Source: Orthonyx spaldingii
Lineage: Eukaryota > Chordata > Aves > Passeriformes > Orthonychidae
Length of the DNA: 64,000 nt
Direction: 5' to 3'
Assembly (NCBI GenBank): GCA_013397795.1
Contig: VZTJ01000544.1
Coordinates: 1-64,000, forward strand
The notes beneath the pieces are model-generated. The model was not told the origin of the DNA, ran no database searches, and saw nothing but the letters and a program-made list of their open reading frames with translations. Shown here piece after piece: positions 11,461-25,274 of the stretch; the stretch's first letter is position 1; every line of letters starts with the position of its first letter. A program made the position numbers and the translations under genes.

Positions 11461-13784
11461 TCTCTGGCGTACTTCTGCTCCGGAAGCAGAGGAGCCTTGC
11501 ACATGCATGAATTACTGCTTTCTCTGTGGCACCCGTGAGCTTCACTTTGCTGCCTTGCAGATCTCAGTGCTTTGGTCTCTCAGAAAGTTGTGTTTGTATG
11601 GATTTCGACACTGTGCAAATGTGCTTCTTTCCCAGTCAGGGAGGGATCCTTTATGCTCTATCAGTCCAGTCAGGGTTCTCTCGGCATTCACTTAGACCAG
11701 TTTTGTTTCCTCGGTTGACTGAAAGCTCTTTCAAAGACGTTAAGACTCAAGAAAGCCCTGCACACTCCTGCTTGCTTTGCTGAAGTCACCTGTGGGCTGA
11801 AAGAACTTTAGGAATTAAATGCTAAATGCGTATTTTGTTCTAGGCATGCTCCAGAGAGCACTGTTGGGAAGCCTCTTAGTAATGGATACAGACAGACGAG
11901 TTTTGAGGATTCAAAATTCTCAATGGGGTAAAATTAAAGTTAGATCTGTGTTGGTGATCCTCTAGCTGTTTTATCTTACTACAGCTGAGGATATGCCCTG
12001 GAATGTGGGGGTTTTCTTCTCAGCTCAGGCATTGGATGGAGAAGTAGAATCTCCAAACACTCTCCCTTATTTCTATGTGCAGAGTTTAGATCTCCTCCAC
12101 TGTAATTTCTTCAAATTGAGAAGCTATTAATCTCTTTATTACTTGCAAATATATAGCGTAATAGTTTAGGGAAATGGGAAGGTTTTAAACTAAACAGATG
12201 GTATTGCTTATCCTTCAATAAAAAAATTAAATTTTCAGGTGGATATGAGGAAACTTTTTGGGAAAAAACCTTGAACTCTCCACATAACTCAAAGACCAAC
12301 ACTGATGCTGCCAGGTTACTACTAATTGCTACATAAATGTTTTGGCCACACATGACAAGACCAAACCAGTGGTCACCTTCGGTTCCTCTTCCACCATTTG
12401 TCTGTACCTGCAAAACTTGTCCCATTTCTCCAAGTGCAGCTGTTATCAGAAGAGTTTTTATGGTTTCTGATGATGAATTCTTTTAAACAAGTGAGGAATT
12501 TGAAAACCATTCAGAAGATGCTGCAGAATCAGTGTTTGGACAGATGTAGTAAAGCCTAAATTGAAACAGAGATCTTCAAGGTCGTGTTACCAGGATAAGT
12601 TTATTCCCCACCATGAAATGGGAACAGAACACAAAAACAACCCTAAGTGCCAAAGCCTTTTGTGATCCACAATTAGTTTAATGATAGTAGCTCATTAATA
12701 AATTTTTGCTGGTGATTGAACTCTTTTAGCTTCTTTTTGACTAGGCTATTTAAATTATGCCATTTAATTCAGTATTTAACATTACATAAATCTTTCTATT
12801 TATATATAATATCTTAATCTTCCAGATCATTTCAATTTCCTATACTATAATGGAGTCTGAAAAAAAGCAAATTGTTTTGCAATATTGAGAGGTGATGCTT
12901 GGAGAAGGAGATGCTCAAATCAAATAATCTGCATGAGAGAGTTGTAAGGGTTATGCAGTCGATATCTCTTCATCCTGAAGACAACAATCCTGTAACACAA
13001 AAACATTTTTATTTCTCATCTGCTGTGTTACAAAAACAAAAACAAACAAAAAAACCCACCAACATTCTTTTTTGGTATGGGAATCATCTGGCCATTGACA
13101 AGTATGTTCTAGTGTGTAATGCTAGAGAAGTTTTCTTTCCTGACCTTAGCATGGTCCCATCCAAAATATTGGCACTCTGTAATTGTCGCAGCAGCAGCAG
13201 TACAACACAGACTGCAGAGTGCTGAGTATATGAGTCATGCTAAAGCCAGACATTGTGCAATTTGGCAGGAAAAAATGACTGAGAAGAATATTTTAGATGA
13301 AATACTTTCTGACTCCTTAGCTTGAGGGCACATATCAGGTTACAGGACAAATATGCTTTAGAATGGATGATGTTCTACAAAGAAGTGGAGAACTTTGAAG
13401 ACACTATGCTGTAGGCCATATGAATTAAAAAAAACTCAGGAGAAAATAATCCTCTCAAAATACTATGCCAGTCTTTGAGCAATTTCTCTTTGCTTAGACC
13501 AGAGAGAAGCCTGGTTTTTTACTCTTTTTGTAACATTACTCTCATAAAAGATATTGTGGTATTGGAAAACAAATAATGTGTATTTATTCAAGAAAAATGT
13601 TCAATTGCAAGGCGTTCCTACATGGTCTTGTTTGTGTTGCTGAACTTTGAGATGGAAGATCTCAATCCAGCAGGACTGAGCTTTGCAGTTTTCTGTAGGA
13701 TGCTGTGCACACCTTTGGGAAGTCCCATGCATATTGGTGTGTAAAGTCCTGCCAAAATACAATTGCTTTCACTAGAAATTGAAC
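11461..13784. other. Gene-free unique sequence
   Basis: Short overlapping open frames only (the longest is 108 codons at 12899-13225), with no recognisable protein similarity. No repeat family recognised. Confidence 0.5.
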
Positions 13785-13803
13785 TAGGGTTAGGGTTAGG
13801 GTT
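13785..13803. repeat. Short interstitial telomere-like repeat
   Basis: TAGGGTTAGGGTTAGGGTT holds about three TTAGGG units in an otherwise ordinary context. It is far too short to mark a chromosome fusion without longer arrays. Confidence 0.85.
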
Positions 13804-15239
13804 TGCCCTTCACCAGAGCAAACTGACAAAGGCAGTAGCTTCATCATCTCTGTACAGAAGGTTCAGCAGGCCCTAAACTTTCCTTGTACTACCAGAATTT
13901 TAGTTTGGATTGTGACTGCGGAAGAAATTTCATGGTACTGGATTTTTATATGTTCAAGGGCAAGAATTTAAAATGTGTTTGGTGAACATGATTGCTTTCA
14001 TCTTGTGTCATAGAAATGAATGTTTTCAAAAACTAAGCTTTCAGAAAGTGCTGCATTTTCTTTGCTCCTTGCAGGGACTCAAACCAGTTTTTCAAAATAG
14101 ATGTCTGATTTTTTTTTTTTTATACTAAATGAGGTTCCTGTGAAAAAGAGGGAATCTGGTCTGAATTCAGAGTGGCAGGCTGGTTTTACACCTATAGCTC
14201 TTGAAATCATGCTGTGGATTGTCTTTTGATAGTGATAATCTGTTTTCATTTTTTAAAAAAAAAGTCTGTTCAGTTAACATTTCAAAATGAAAGATGGTCA
14301 GTGGTGTTGAAAGCTAGTTTTGCTGTGAGCATTTTCTTTGAAACACTAGACAGAAGAGGCATAAAACTGTTGTGGAGTTTGCATTAGTGATATTCTTGTC
14401 TGTCATGGTTTTGTTACTCATGATCTAAAACATCAGATAAAGGCAATACTGAAATATTTTAATAAGAGGGGGCACATCCCTTGTTGAGGGTGTTTAGACA
14501 GATTTGTGGCAGTAGGAAAGATATTTGGGATGACTGCAAACGCTGGTTGCCTGCAGCCAGTCTCACTGAGCTACTGAAATACCAGTGTGAGAATGGGTAA
14601 GGCATTAAGATGCTGGATGATTAACAGCAAGGACAATTTGTGTTGGTATATTGGACTTAAATCATCCTACATCTTGTCACACTTTTCCTAAGTGAATTAT
14701 CAATGTTTGTCACTAGAGATACATAGCCTGCATATTAAGGAGAAGTCATTAACTATCTAGATTGCTCTATGTTTTTTGCATTATCTCTTCTGCAATAAAA
14801 TCTTAACGTACATTAATGTGATAATGGAGACATTGTGCCCAAGGATGTAGGCCAAAGCAAATAATTATGCAATAAACCCCTTCCTGATCAGTAGACCAGG
14901 ACTGTCATCACTTAGGAGACAGAAGAGAATTGGAATAGTGAAGTCAGACAAGAATAACAGTGGTTTACCTTGACTTTCACAATTTTGCCAGGAAGAAGTT
15001 GTGCCTCACCTGTGGAGGGCTTTCCCTCCCCCTCCCTTAAAATACCAAAAATTTTTAAGGAACTTTGTAAAAAAAATTTAGACAGGAGTTTGTTGCTGAC
15101 TAAAATGTATTGAAACAGAACTACTGTGTGTGCTGATAGGATATAAAAGAAGAATCTGTTTTTTCATCAGTATCATCTCTTTTCTCTACACATAGTTCTC
15201 TGATAATTTTTTTAGCAGGGGAATGAGTTAATTATGTTT
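13804..15239. other. Gene-free unique sequence
   Basis: AT-rich, with a T-run near 14109-14121. No exon, RNA or repeat family recognised. Confidence 0.5.
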
Positions 15240-15620
15240 CGGAAATAAAAATTAGATTTATAATATTCACACGCTTTCACCTTTAATAAAACTTCTAGAT
15301 TGATACACCAGCAATAACTCTTGGAGCTAGGAGAGATATAGGAGTTAATAAAAAGCCTATCAATTTTAATTCAAAATGACAGAATACATCCTGATTTATT
15401 GTGATGTAAAACATGATCTCCTCTATGATGATATTCCCACCCTGAAGAATATTCTAATTTAATCATAATTCTCTCATATTTCTAGCAATTAAATAACATC
15501 CCATCAGTTACAAATAGAACACTTTATGTACCAGATTTTCACTGCTTTATGTCTCCTGAGCTGTTACGAGCAGTTATAGCACAAAAGGATCAGGCCTGGT
15601 AGTTCACTAAATCTGGAATA
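15240..15620. other. Possible conserved non-coding block
   Basis: Repeat-free AT-rich stretch with many TAAT and ATTA words and balanced low-complexity content, for example around GCCTATCAATTTTAATTC. The call rests on appearance alone. Confidence 0.15.
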
Positions 15621-17240
15621 TTGTAACAAGAAGCAAGCTTATTTTCAAGAATGCAGTGTTTTAAAGTAGTGTACACAGCAGAAGCCTTACTCTTAAAAGG
15701 AGAAGAGGATTTTTAAGGTTTGCCATAAACACTAAAAGAAGGATTTTCTCTATGGCCTGATGAAAGATGGAATGCTTTTTTTATCATTAGGTACAAACAT
15801 TGTGACAGAAAAGATGAATCTTGGAAAGAGGAGAATCCTCCTGAATACCTGTGAATTCAGCTGGTGTGCCTGTCTCCTCAGTCTATTATTATTATCCACC
15901 CTAATGGTCATTAAAAAGAAATGTATGACTGCCAACCCTGCATAAGCAGACCTTGAGTTAGGAGAGCTAGAGAGGCCTTGGTGATAACAGTTTATCTGTT
16001 CAGGTGTTAATAATATTTCAGTACAATTCTTGATGAACTCTAATGGCTTCAAATTACATGCTTAGTAATGCTATGGCAGTTTGTTGCCAGCAGAATATAC
16101 CATTGCAGCAGCAAGGTACACACTAAGGGCAGCTCTGTTGGGCAGTTAAAACTTAGAATAATATTTTGGTTTTCAGAAGCTGTTATTGATACTGAAGGAA
16201 ATTATAATCCAATTTAGCATTCTGCTCCAATATTGAGCCAATGTTTGAATAAGAAAAGTCACCATTTATTTATGCCTGTGTCTGTCTTCTGTCCTGGGGA
16301 GATCAGAAGTACAGAATACATGCAAAGCTGCATCAGTCTATGGTGGCTTTATCTTTCAAGCTCTAACTGCACTTTAAACTATATTAAATTCAGTTCACTA
16401 ATTTGTATTTATCTGTTTAAGCTAAAACAGCCTATCTTCTGTTCCTGTTTAGTTCATGTGATTCTGAAAGAAATATTGTGGTCTATGTTGGAACATTCCC
16501 TCGGGGCATATAGTCCCATTCCTCCCTCCCATGATAAAATCAGTTGCCCTTGGACTGCTTGGGTGAGAAGAATTGAAGTATTGTTCTTTTGATTGTTAGA
16601 TCTTGAAGTCTTTCTAAATAGTGCAATATTCCTGAAATTTAATCAGTAGCTGATACTAAAATCAAGATATTACCATGGCTTCCAACTGCTATTTGAATGT
16701 TGCAGCTTGCAATAATCATCTGTGGATTGGTGTGCTTTAATGGAGCAGAGAACATATTCTGTTATTGCCTAATCCATTCATCCTCTCTTGCCATTTTTTT
16801 AAGCCTGTCCAAATCCACATTTTGTCTTTCTTCCCTTCTTTGCTGTACAGGGAAGTAATTTGGTGACTTTGCTTCTACTTGCATGACATTGCTGCCAAGT
16901 CTGTAGTGTCACTGGGAAATGTATGTGCTTCAGCTGGTGCACTGCCACCCCTGGAAATCAAGGTGGAGGACATGGAAAGGCTGTCCTGCATAACACATTT
17001 TGAAGAGAATCTCTATGCAAGACAGCATTCCTGTACTGCCTGTGTTCCCATGGGCAGGGCAACTCACCTGAGGCCTGATTTTGCAAATAGGGTCAATTTA
17101 AATGTTTTCCCCTGATTGGTTTTGTATTTGCAGGCTTGTGCTGTTAGTTTCACCACTAAATCTCCTTTTCTCAACCTATTCCTTTTAGCTAGGTACTCAT
17201 ATGATCTTCCATGCCTGTCTGATTTGCACTTTTTTCTTAT
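15621..17240. other. Gene-free unique sequence
   Basis: The longest open frame is 119 codons at 16233-16592 and shows no recognised motif. No repeat family recognised. Confidence 0.5.
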
Positions 17241-17245
17241 TGCCT

Positions 17246-17298
17246 AATAAATAGCTCACAAACAAAAAAAAAAAGGAAAAAAAAAAAAAAAAGAAAAA
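17246..17298 (+). repeat. A-rich tract directly downstream of AATAAA
   Basis: AATAAA at 17246-17251 is followed after 12 bases by A11-GG-A16-G-A5 (17264-17298). A polyadenylation hexamer followed 10-30 bases later by an A tract is the signature of a retrotransposed mRNA end. I could not recognise any coding sequence upstream, so it may equally be a simple A-rich repeat. Confidence 0.5.
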
Positions 17299-18850
17299 CA
17301 ATTTGAGGTTTGGGACGACAGTACACTTTTTATTGACAACAAATTTAAGTGTGTAATATTTTTGTTAGTGGAATATTTTCCAGTGCTGCAACACCTCAGG
17401 GTTTGCTTTGTTTCCTCTTCTCTCCAAGTGTTTCTTTTACCTAGGGATAAAGTACATCGTCAACTTTAAAAAATATATTTTTGATCAGAGAGTATGATGA
17501 AAAACATCTCACACAGGTATCATTAGACACCTTGAAAATAATCTGCAATTATAAAACTTTAGGGTTGGCTTGTCATTCCTTCTTAGCACCTGTTAGCTTT
17601 GCTCTGGGCACTTTCTAGTTTTTCCTTGGAACACACTTTTCCTTACCACCACTCCCACTTTTAAATGAAACTGATATTGCCTTGCAGTTACCTTTATCTC
17701 AGTTGTACTTTAAGTAAAGCAAGATATATCATAAAATATTAAAATAAGGATATCTAACGGTGTTACTGAAGTTAGCTAGTGAAATGTCTGCATCTCATCA
17801 GTTAGTAGTTCAGGAGCAGGAATAGCAATCTGGTACTAGTACTGGTGCTGTAGCAATCAAACTGCAATAAACAAGTAAGAATTATGCTCAAACCACTTGT
17901 CAGAGGGCCTGTGAGATGGAAGAGCCCATCAGGTGTGACCTGGTTGTATCGGTAGGCACTGCCATTCTGCACGGTTGCAAAAGTCCATGGGTGACCACTC
18001 ATAAACTGAAAAAAACCCTCTTTTCAGATGATTTGTAGCTGGTAATTGTACCACCCAGCCACATTGTCTGTCAGTGAACTAAAGACAGCTTATAGAGTGT
18101 GCATGTAAAAGACCAGGGACCTTTTTACTGAATTCAAAGATGACTCTGTTCTAACCTGCTTTTATTTGACTCTTCTCTGTCCCATTACCAGGATATATTA
18201 GGACAAAGCAAATCTCCTCTAAGTAGACATTCAATTACTAGGCTTGCAATGTACTGCAATTTGGTGATGCGTTCTGTGCTAGCTGGATTTATAGGGTAAT
18301 AAGCTGGTGCATACTGATGAAGCTCACTGGGAGACAGAGGTGTTTGTAGTGTGGTGTTTGGATTAAGACAGCCATTACTTGGGATAGATATGGAGGGCAG
18401 AGCAGACTTGTTTTTATTGTGCTAAATGTTGCAGTAAAGATGGTGCACATTTTCTGCCATCCTGCTGTACATCTTTTGAAGCACTTCATAGTCCCAATCA
18501 ATCACATTGCAGCAAATTGGATTTTATTTAAAAATTTAACTGGATTGGTCTTACATGAATAAGTATTAGGAAAAGTCCTTTATCTGGTAAATGTTCAAAA
18601 TTTTAGCAATGTTAAATTTTAATTTTTTTGCAAACTGCTTGACTGGTGAAAATGTAAATTTTTCCCATTGAAGATTGCAACTCTCTTTTTGAGTCTGTTT
18701 GAATAAATGGAATTTCTTCAAGTGAGTGACTATAATGCAGTCATTTCTGGACATTTTATTTTCTGCTTATGATTACATTAATAACATTTCTAGCTTTGCT
18801 GAATATACAGATGGATTAAATTTTGTTGCTCTGATTCCTCATTTGAGCTC
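17299..18850. other. Gene-free unique sequence
   Basis: No feature recognised beyond chance open frames of under 75 codons. Confidence 0.5.
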
Positions 18851-19320
18851 TGTGACTAGTTGATCTGTGATGGGAAATTTTATTAAACAGTGTAAGCCAA
18901 TGATGTGGCAGAATAAAATACAATTGATTAATTGATTAAAAAATAGCTGCTTGTAAGTAAATAGTGACATATTATGACACAAGAGTAGAGATTATCTCTC
19001 ACATTAGCATTGCATGAATACAGCCCTTATGAATTTAAAGTTCTTACTTATGTAATTAAGTAATTATCTCAGTGACTCTCTTGAAGAAAAGTACAAAAGA
19101 AAACATGCTGTATATGAAAAGAACAATGAATATTTTAATAGTTACATTAATACCAACGAGAACCCTCAGGGATTTTTCTCTTAGTGGGTAATTGACAGTA
19201 ATACAGATTTTAATTTATGTCTTGACATTCCTTTTCCCTGTTTCAAAACTGAGCTTGCTGCTCTTTATGTCTTCAGATTTCTTTATAGCAAATAAACTGA
19301 TAATTTTGTGAAGGAAAAGC
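18851..19320. other. Possible conserved non-coding block
   Basis: AT-rich, free of recognised repeats, with clustered homeodomain-type words (ATTGATTAATTGATTAA near 18923) and TAATTAAGTAATTA near 19055. The call rests on composition and motif density only. Confidence 0.18.
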
Positions 19321-22300
19321 CACAGCTACGTGTGCTTTTGCTCATGTTTTCCTCATGTGCATAAACTCATGTGTGTAGTATGGTCCATGCCCGCTCTGCT
19401 GCTGCAGCCCCACATGGATCAGCCTCCTTTCTCTCACTGTTGTGAGAAGCTGCTGCAGCACTGGCAGGCACTGCCTGCCTTTGGCCAGAGCAGGAGTGAA
19501 CTGAGCACTGCTCTTTGCATGGTAGTGAATTCATGCATTGAACTGGCAGCTTCTACGCATTTTTAAAAGTCTGTGGGTAGAGCTACTTTCTAGATTGTTT
19601 TTCTTAGTGTGGAGCATGAAAAGATATGATTCTGTTAAACATAGCAAAGAATTCTCAGGACTTGCCAGAAGTAAACTTGATCCTCCTAGGAAAGCACAGG
19701 CTTTCTATTCACAGGCTGATACATCTGTTGTCCAGGGGTACACAGGTACATGCACACTACTGTGCATCTGATGAGGGCAGTGTCTTCTCCAGAGCATTCT
19801 GGGTTTCACAGTTTGTCAGCTGCTGTGGCAACCCACAGGCAGGTGCCAGTTAAAATCCGAGTAGCAGATTCTAGTCAAAGCAGATTGCCACAGTTTTTCA
19901 TTAAAGTATTAGATGCAGGAGCAGTTCAGGATGTCTTAAAAACAAAGTTATGTACTGCAAAACTTGGCGGGTTTTTTTTCTTCTTGTTTAGTTTTGAGAG
20001 TGTGGTATAGAGTGTGTGAGCTGTCTTCTCTGTCACTTGGGCTGCTGACACTCTTGAGTACATTAGGAAGCAAAGTCTGGGAAATTTGCATTATATGTAA
20101 CACCAAAGCAAACAAAGACACATATGTGAAAAGCAAAGGAAAGTTGAGGATGTGTATTCCAGCTGGAAAAAAAAAATTCAAATGGTGTTTATCTCATAAA
20201 AGGCCTTCCCATGAGAATTAGTAATAATTTAAGCCTGGGCCTTGCCATGAGCTGAATTTCCCTTAAAACAGCTTCAAGTCTAACAACGCATTTTATGCCA
20301 ATACCAAAATATAGAACTTTCAGTAAACAGTGCTGACCTCCCCTAGATCAGAAACACCTTTGGGGTCTGGTTCTGCAAATCCTTTTAGTACTGAGCAAGG
20401 TTAATCACATCCTTTTAAACATAGTCATTATGTGAGCTCTTTGATAGGTGCTTAGTTCTAAATGGGGTATTTAAAAACTTTTTTCAGCCAGTCTTTTCAA
20501 GGTTGTAGTTATTCTGGTGGTCTTGGTTTCTTGGTGGTGTGGAACATGGAATAAACTCTTACAATTGTTCCTGTATATTTGTTTTGCAATTATTGCATAA
20601 TATTAGCAACCAGTATGCCAAATTTTGAAGAGTTTATATGCTTTGTTCGGTTCAGTATAAATTCACATCGGGGATTTTAAGACCGCTAAGGACTTTGGTA
20701 TTTTTGATTTTAGACTTGTAATTAGCTTTGCTGAACTAATAGCTTCTGTGGCAGAAATAAAACTGTTCGAATGGTATAAGAGCTCATAGGAAGAAAATTT
20801 TTCTCAAAATATTCTGAGGTATCATAAATGGGCCGACATTTCTGAATCAGAGACAATTTTGTATTTCCCGATGTCTTCAGAGTACCAGATTTTCCCAGAA
20901 TGAAGCCTGTAAGTTTCTTAGTGAAATCTAGGAGTTCCAGCTTGAGAAATACTTGGAACATGAAAACAGTTCAGCAAACTGCAGTGCAAACTCCCAGGAG
21001 CTGAGTCCTGAGAAGTTTCTCCTGTGAAAGATTTTTTTTCTCCAAGTTCATGACTTATTAAAAGTTTAAGGTGTTTAAAAACTGACAGTTTCTGTTAAAA
21101 TAAAAAAAATCCCCACAAACAAACCCCCTCCTACTCCCCCAAAAACAGGTGAAGCTGAAAGTCTCTTAGTTCTTATGTTGGTGTATTTTTCATGTTTCTG
21201 GTGTATGCAGATGTCTCTCTGGCTCCTTACTTATTTCTCAGTTGCCGAAGGACTTGGAAGGCAATGAAGTTATTGATTTGATGTGAACTCCAAATTTTCC
21301 TTTAATTTGCAGGACTTTTAACAGATCTATGTCAATGGAAATAGTTACAGTTCTAGAACATGGCTTAGTCCAGGAAGCAGCTTGTGAGAGCAAAGCTATG
21401 TGAGTTGACAGAGAGCCCTGATGTGTTCCACATGCTCTGAACAGCAGGGTTTCTAAGGGCTGGTCCAAGATGCAGTGGCTGAAGTGCAGCAGATCCAGCT
21501 GAAAACCAGTTTGGCTGGGAAGGGACCATAGTATAGGCATGTGGTTGGTGATAAAAGCCACTTGAGAAACTGCACAGACTTTCAGAAAATTATTGTGAGC
21601 TTCAGGCTCCTGTGGGTACACAAGATAAATAGGATTACATGGGTATGTTTGTGTAAGAGCAGTGCTGTGGCAAAGCAGCACTTTAAAATACTTAAATGAG
21701 GAATCCTCTCCTTGTTTGTGCTTGGTTGGCTTCGGTGTGGCACTTGCCTCTTCACCACCCCCAGATATTTCCCGGTGAGAGACTTCCCTGTCTCTGCTCT
21801 TCTTTGCTCCCTGTTCAGTCTTGCTTTGTCTTCACCTGCATTTGTCTGTCACTCCAAACCTCTGCTAAAAGAAAACATCTTTCCTTCTCTGTCTTGTTTT
21901 CCATCTTGTTTTCCTTTCATTTTTCCCTGATACATGACTTGAACACTTGGAAACAACGTCTTGGAAAGCTACCAAAAAAAACAAGTAGCACTGAAGGATA
22001 AGGTGCTATTATTTTAAATGAGTCTGTGGAATTCTTCTGCAAATTGAATCAAATATATAAAAAAATCAAAGACAGGAAAAAAGGGGGATGGGGCAAGGGA
22101 AGGATCTGCAGAGGGTGGTAAGAAAGGGAGAGGAGCTAAGTGTACATCTGCCTTAGATTCCAGAATTTCACACTGGAATCTACATTTTATCATGTGTTCT
22201 TTTTGACTTGTAATATGTACACAGTGCAGCTCTGGTAGTTTGTGGCATACAATATTTCCTTGACAACATATTTCATGCACCTGCACTGCTTAGTCATTCT

Positions 22301-25236
22301 GGAAAAGAGTTTTCTTGTACTCTATGTGATTGCATACTTACACAAAGCATTATCACTTCAGTGAAATCCAGATGTTTGCTCTATGACTGTATCCGATATG
22401 AAGAGGTCTGGGAGGCCCAGGCGCCTCCAATGACACATCCCTGGGGTGGTACAGCAGCAATGGAAAATCAGCTTCACACAAGTCTCTGCATTAAACTGGT
22501 CATGATGGTTTCCTTTTCCAAACGTGGCGAGCCTTGTCTCTGCCTCAAGCTGCTGAATTTTCTGATGTGCAGTTCACTCAATAAAAACCTCACAATTTAG
22601 TGATCGCATATTTGACTAGAACTGATCTTGTGTGTAAATAACACACCAAGGAATCCAGAGTAGGAAATGCCATGAGATTTCTCTTATGGATAAGGTCAAT
22701 TCTTTAGCCTCAGGTTTTTATTTGATAAAGAAATTTGTCCCAAGATGGGAGGAATCCTTCCTGTCTACAGACACCTGACTCAGCCCTGCTACTGCATGCT
22801 GAAATTAAGGAAACCATAGGGGCTTATATTTCATAACTGACCCTTCTTTATTCCTGTGTCCCAACAAGTACAAGCAAAAATCTTTTCTATTCTGGAGATG
22901 CTTTTCAGAGTGGGGAGGAAAATGAAAATATTTGCACTTATGCAACTTTTTTTTTGTTTTTTGTATTTTTACAATAAATACAATGAAAAACTGCAACATT
23001 TCTTTATTCCAAGACAGCTGTCTACAAATTTTCACCTTATGAAACAAAAAGTCTGAGAAAGTGAGGTTGGAAAATGGAACAGCTTTTTTTTGTTTCCAAA
23101 TCTACAGTGTAAACTCTTAATGCTCTATGTAGATCTCTCATTACTATCCCTATCACAAGATCACAATGTGAAATAAATTTAAATCTGTATATACCAACAA
23201 ATTCCAACAAACTCAGAAATTTCTGAAAACACTTGATGTAGTCAAGGTGCAGTGTCTTGCAGAAACTGTCTTGCCAGCATTCCTGGAAGACAAAAGTGGA
23301 ATTGATCAAAGACATAGTGCTGCTCACATTTGGTTTTATGTGGCTTTTCAGGGATTTATGCCGGCTGGCATCTTTTCAAGATAGGATGCCTTTGTGTTAT
23401 AAGAGCTGTGTAGTACTGCAGGACAGAATTGCTTTCTGGTCTATTTTTGGCTGTATTAAATCTCAAACAATAATCTAAAATGATGAATTTATGGAAACCA
23501 TTTTGCTTCCCAAGTTTCTTGCCCTTCCTTTCTGTTTCCTCTTTTCTCCCTTCTTCCTCCCCCAAGGGCTTGATATCAGCATTTTTAGAGCTGAATTAAT
23601 TAGTGTTTGGTGAATGTAGCCAGAATTCATGTTGCACAATTTTATGTGAAGAATTTCCTTGAGATTATTTTGTCTGCTATTGCAAATATACAAAATGGTC
23701 CCAAATGTCGCACTCAGTTTTGTTCTCCTCTCCAAATTGTTCTGTATAACATATGCGGAATCCAAGTTTCTTTCATTGCTTTCTAGATGGATAGTCAGCA
23801 TTTTTCAGCTGAGTTATCACATCAAAAGCAGGTGAGGCACTAGAGCATGTGAAAATAATTTCAAGGAAGGATACTGTTCTATTCAGTGGTTTGTCTAAAT
23901 TATAGACTAAATTTTCCCTTCAAGAGACAGAAGTATGTCTGGAAATTTTAGGCTATAATTTATTTCCTCTTTTCTCTCTAACAGTAATGACTATATATTG
24001 ATGATTTTCTGCCTAAGATAAACAGGCTTTTCACTGAAATATGTGGAAATTTTGTTTTGGTCTTGGCAAGCCCCATAATTTTAGCAACACATTTATTAAT
24101 CCCCTCATATCCAAGGGCAGGGAGTACTTGTGCAGCAAAGGGCACTTTGCACAGATTCGAACTGTACACTCTGTCTTATCATTTCCCTTCTGATAAAGCA
24201 AAAGTCCCACAATGGGAAGATCTAAAACCAAAAGAGAAGCAAACAGTAGATGGAGTAGACATTGACACACAGCTGCCATGCTTTCACTAATTGACACCAG
24301 TGATAATATAATATTAAGTGTTATAGGTTAAGCCCCTTCAGGTGGTTTTGGAATTTTGCTACATGTTTTTGAAAGGATGTTCATGTTGTGTGGTGACTTT
24401 GAAAGCAAAGCAGTCAGGTTAACCATCTGGAAAGGGCGCATCTCCTTTGACTTAGGTTTTAGCATGTTAATGGGCTTTCTTAAACTAATCACAAAATATG
24501 CTGAGATACAGCTCATAATTCAATGCAGATGATTGAATTATGAATTTTTGATCAGTAAAGATGAGATGAGTTCTTAGATGCAAAAATTAACAGAAGCATC
24601 TCTAGTGGGATGAGTAAAGATGAGAATAAGACTTTTGTCACCTTTCCCTTCACATTAGGTATCCATCAGAAAAAAACAGAGCAGAGGCACTGGAAAAGCT
24701 CCCTACAACAGAACTTTGTATCACAGAGAAACCTGATGCTTCACTTTGATTAATGTTTGTATTCCAAGCAGAAATTTATGAGACAGAAAAACTGTTCTTT
24801 GCTTGAATTAATGATATAATTCCCAGCAGAACAACAGGGAATAGGGACAAAAGAACGGGTTTTTAAATGAAATCTGTTACTAAACTTCTATAACAGAATT
24901 AAATGGCTATTTTGTCTGTATGTTTATCATTCCACAGCATCATGTTTCACCACGCAAGCCAAGGATGTGGATGCATAAACATCAACTGCTGCAGTGTCTG
25001 TGGTTGTAGAAACAATTCACTTTCTAAGTGCAGCAGCTTTTTCCCTTGTCCTCTGATGTGTCAAAACAGGAGTAGTTAATATGAACAGGAAAGGGAAATG
25101 CTGTGCATAGGAGGGATGCTGCTTCCTCAGTAGCCTTTCTATATCAGAGGGTCTCACAACAGGGAGGTAGTGGACATAGCATGATAGAAAATAGAATTTC
25201 ATAAGGTAGAAATCTTAAAGTGGTTTTCTTTCTACA

Positions 25237-25238
<2 letters not shown>
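19321..25238. other. Gene-free sequence
   Basis: Contains the longest open frame of the window (147 codons, minus strand, 21238-21681), which lacks any motif I know and has no supporting splice or retrocopy context. I recognise no transposon family here. A short inverted repeat of 8-bp arms (TTGTATTT/AAATACAA) sits at 22961-22983 and is within chance expectation. Confidence 0.5.

Positions 25239-25273
<35 letters not shown>
25239..25273. repeat. (GT)17 microsatellite
   Basis: An uninterrupted GT dinucleotide tract of 35 bases. It generates the poly-HT run in the overlapping minus-strand open frame, which is therefore spurious. Confidence 0.97.

Positions 25274-25274
<1 letters not shown>

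Noticed and set aside
21238..21681. 147-codon minus-strand open frame
   Set aside because: Longest in the window but within what AT-rich random DNA of this size can give; no domain, no upstream context, no retrocopy signs.
22961..22983. TTGTATTT/AAATACAA inverted repeat
   Set aside because: 8-bp arms in AT-rich DNA are expected by chance.
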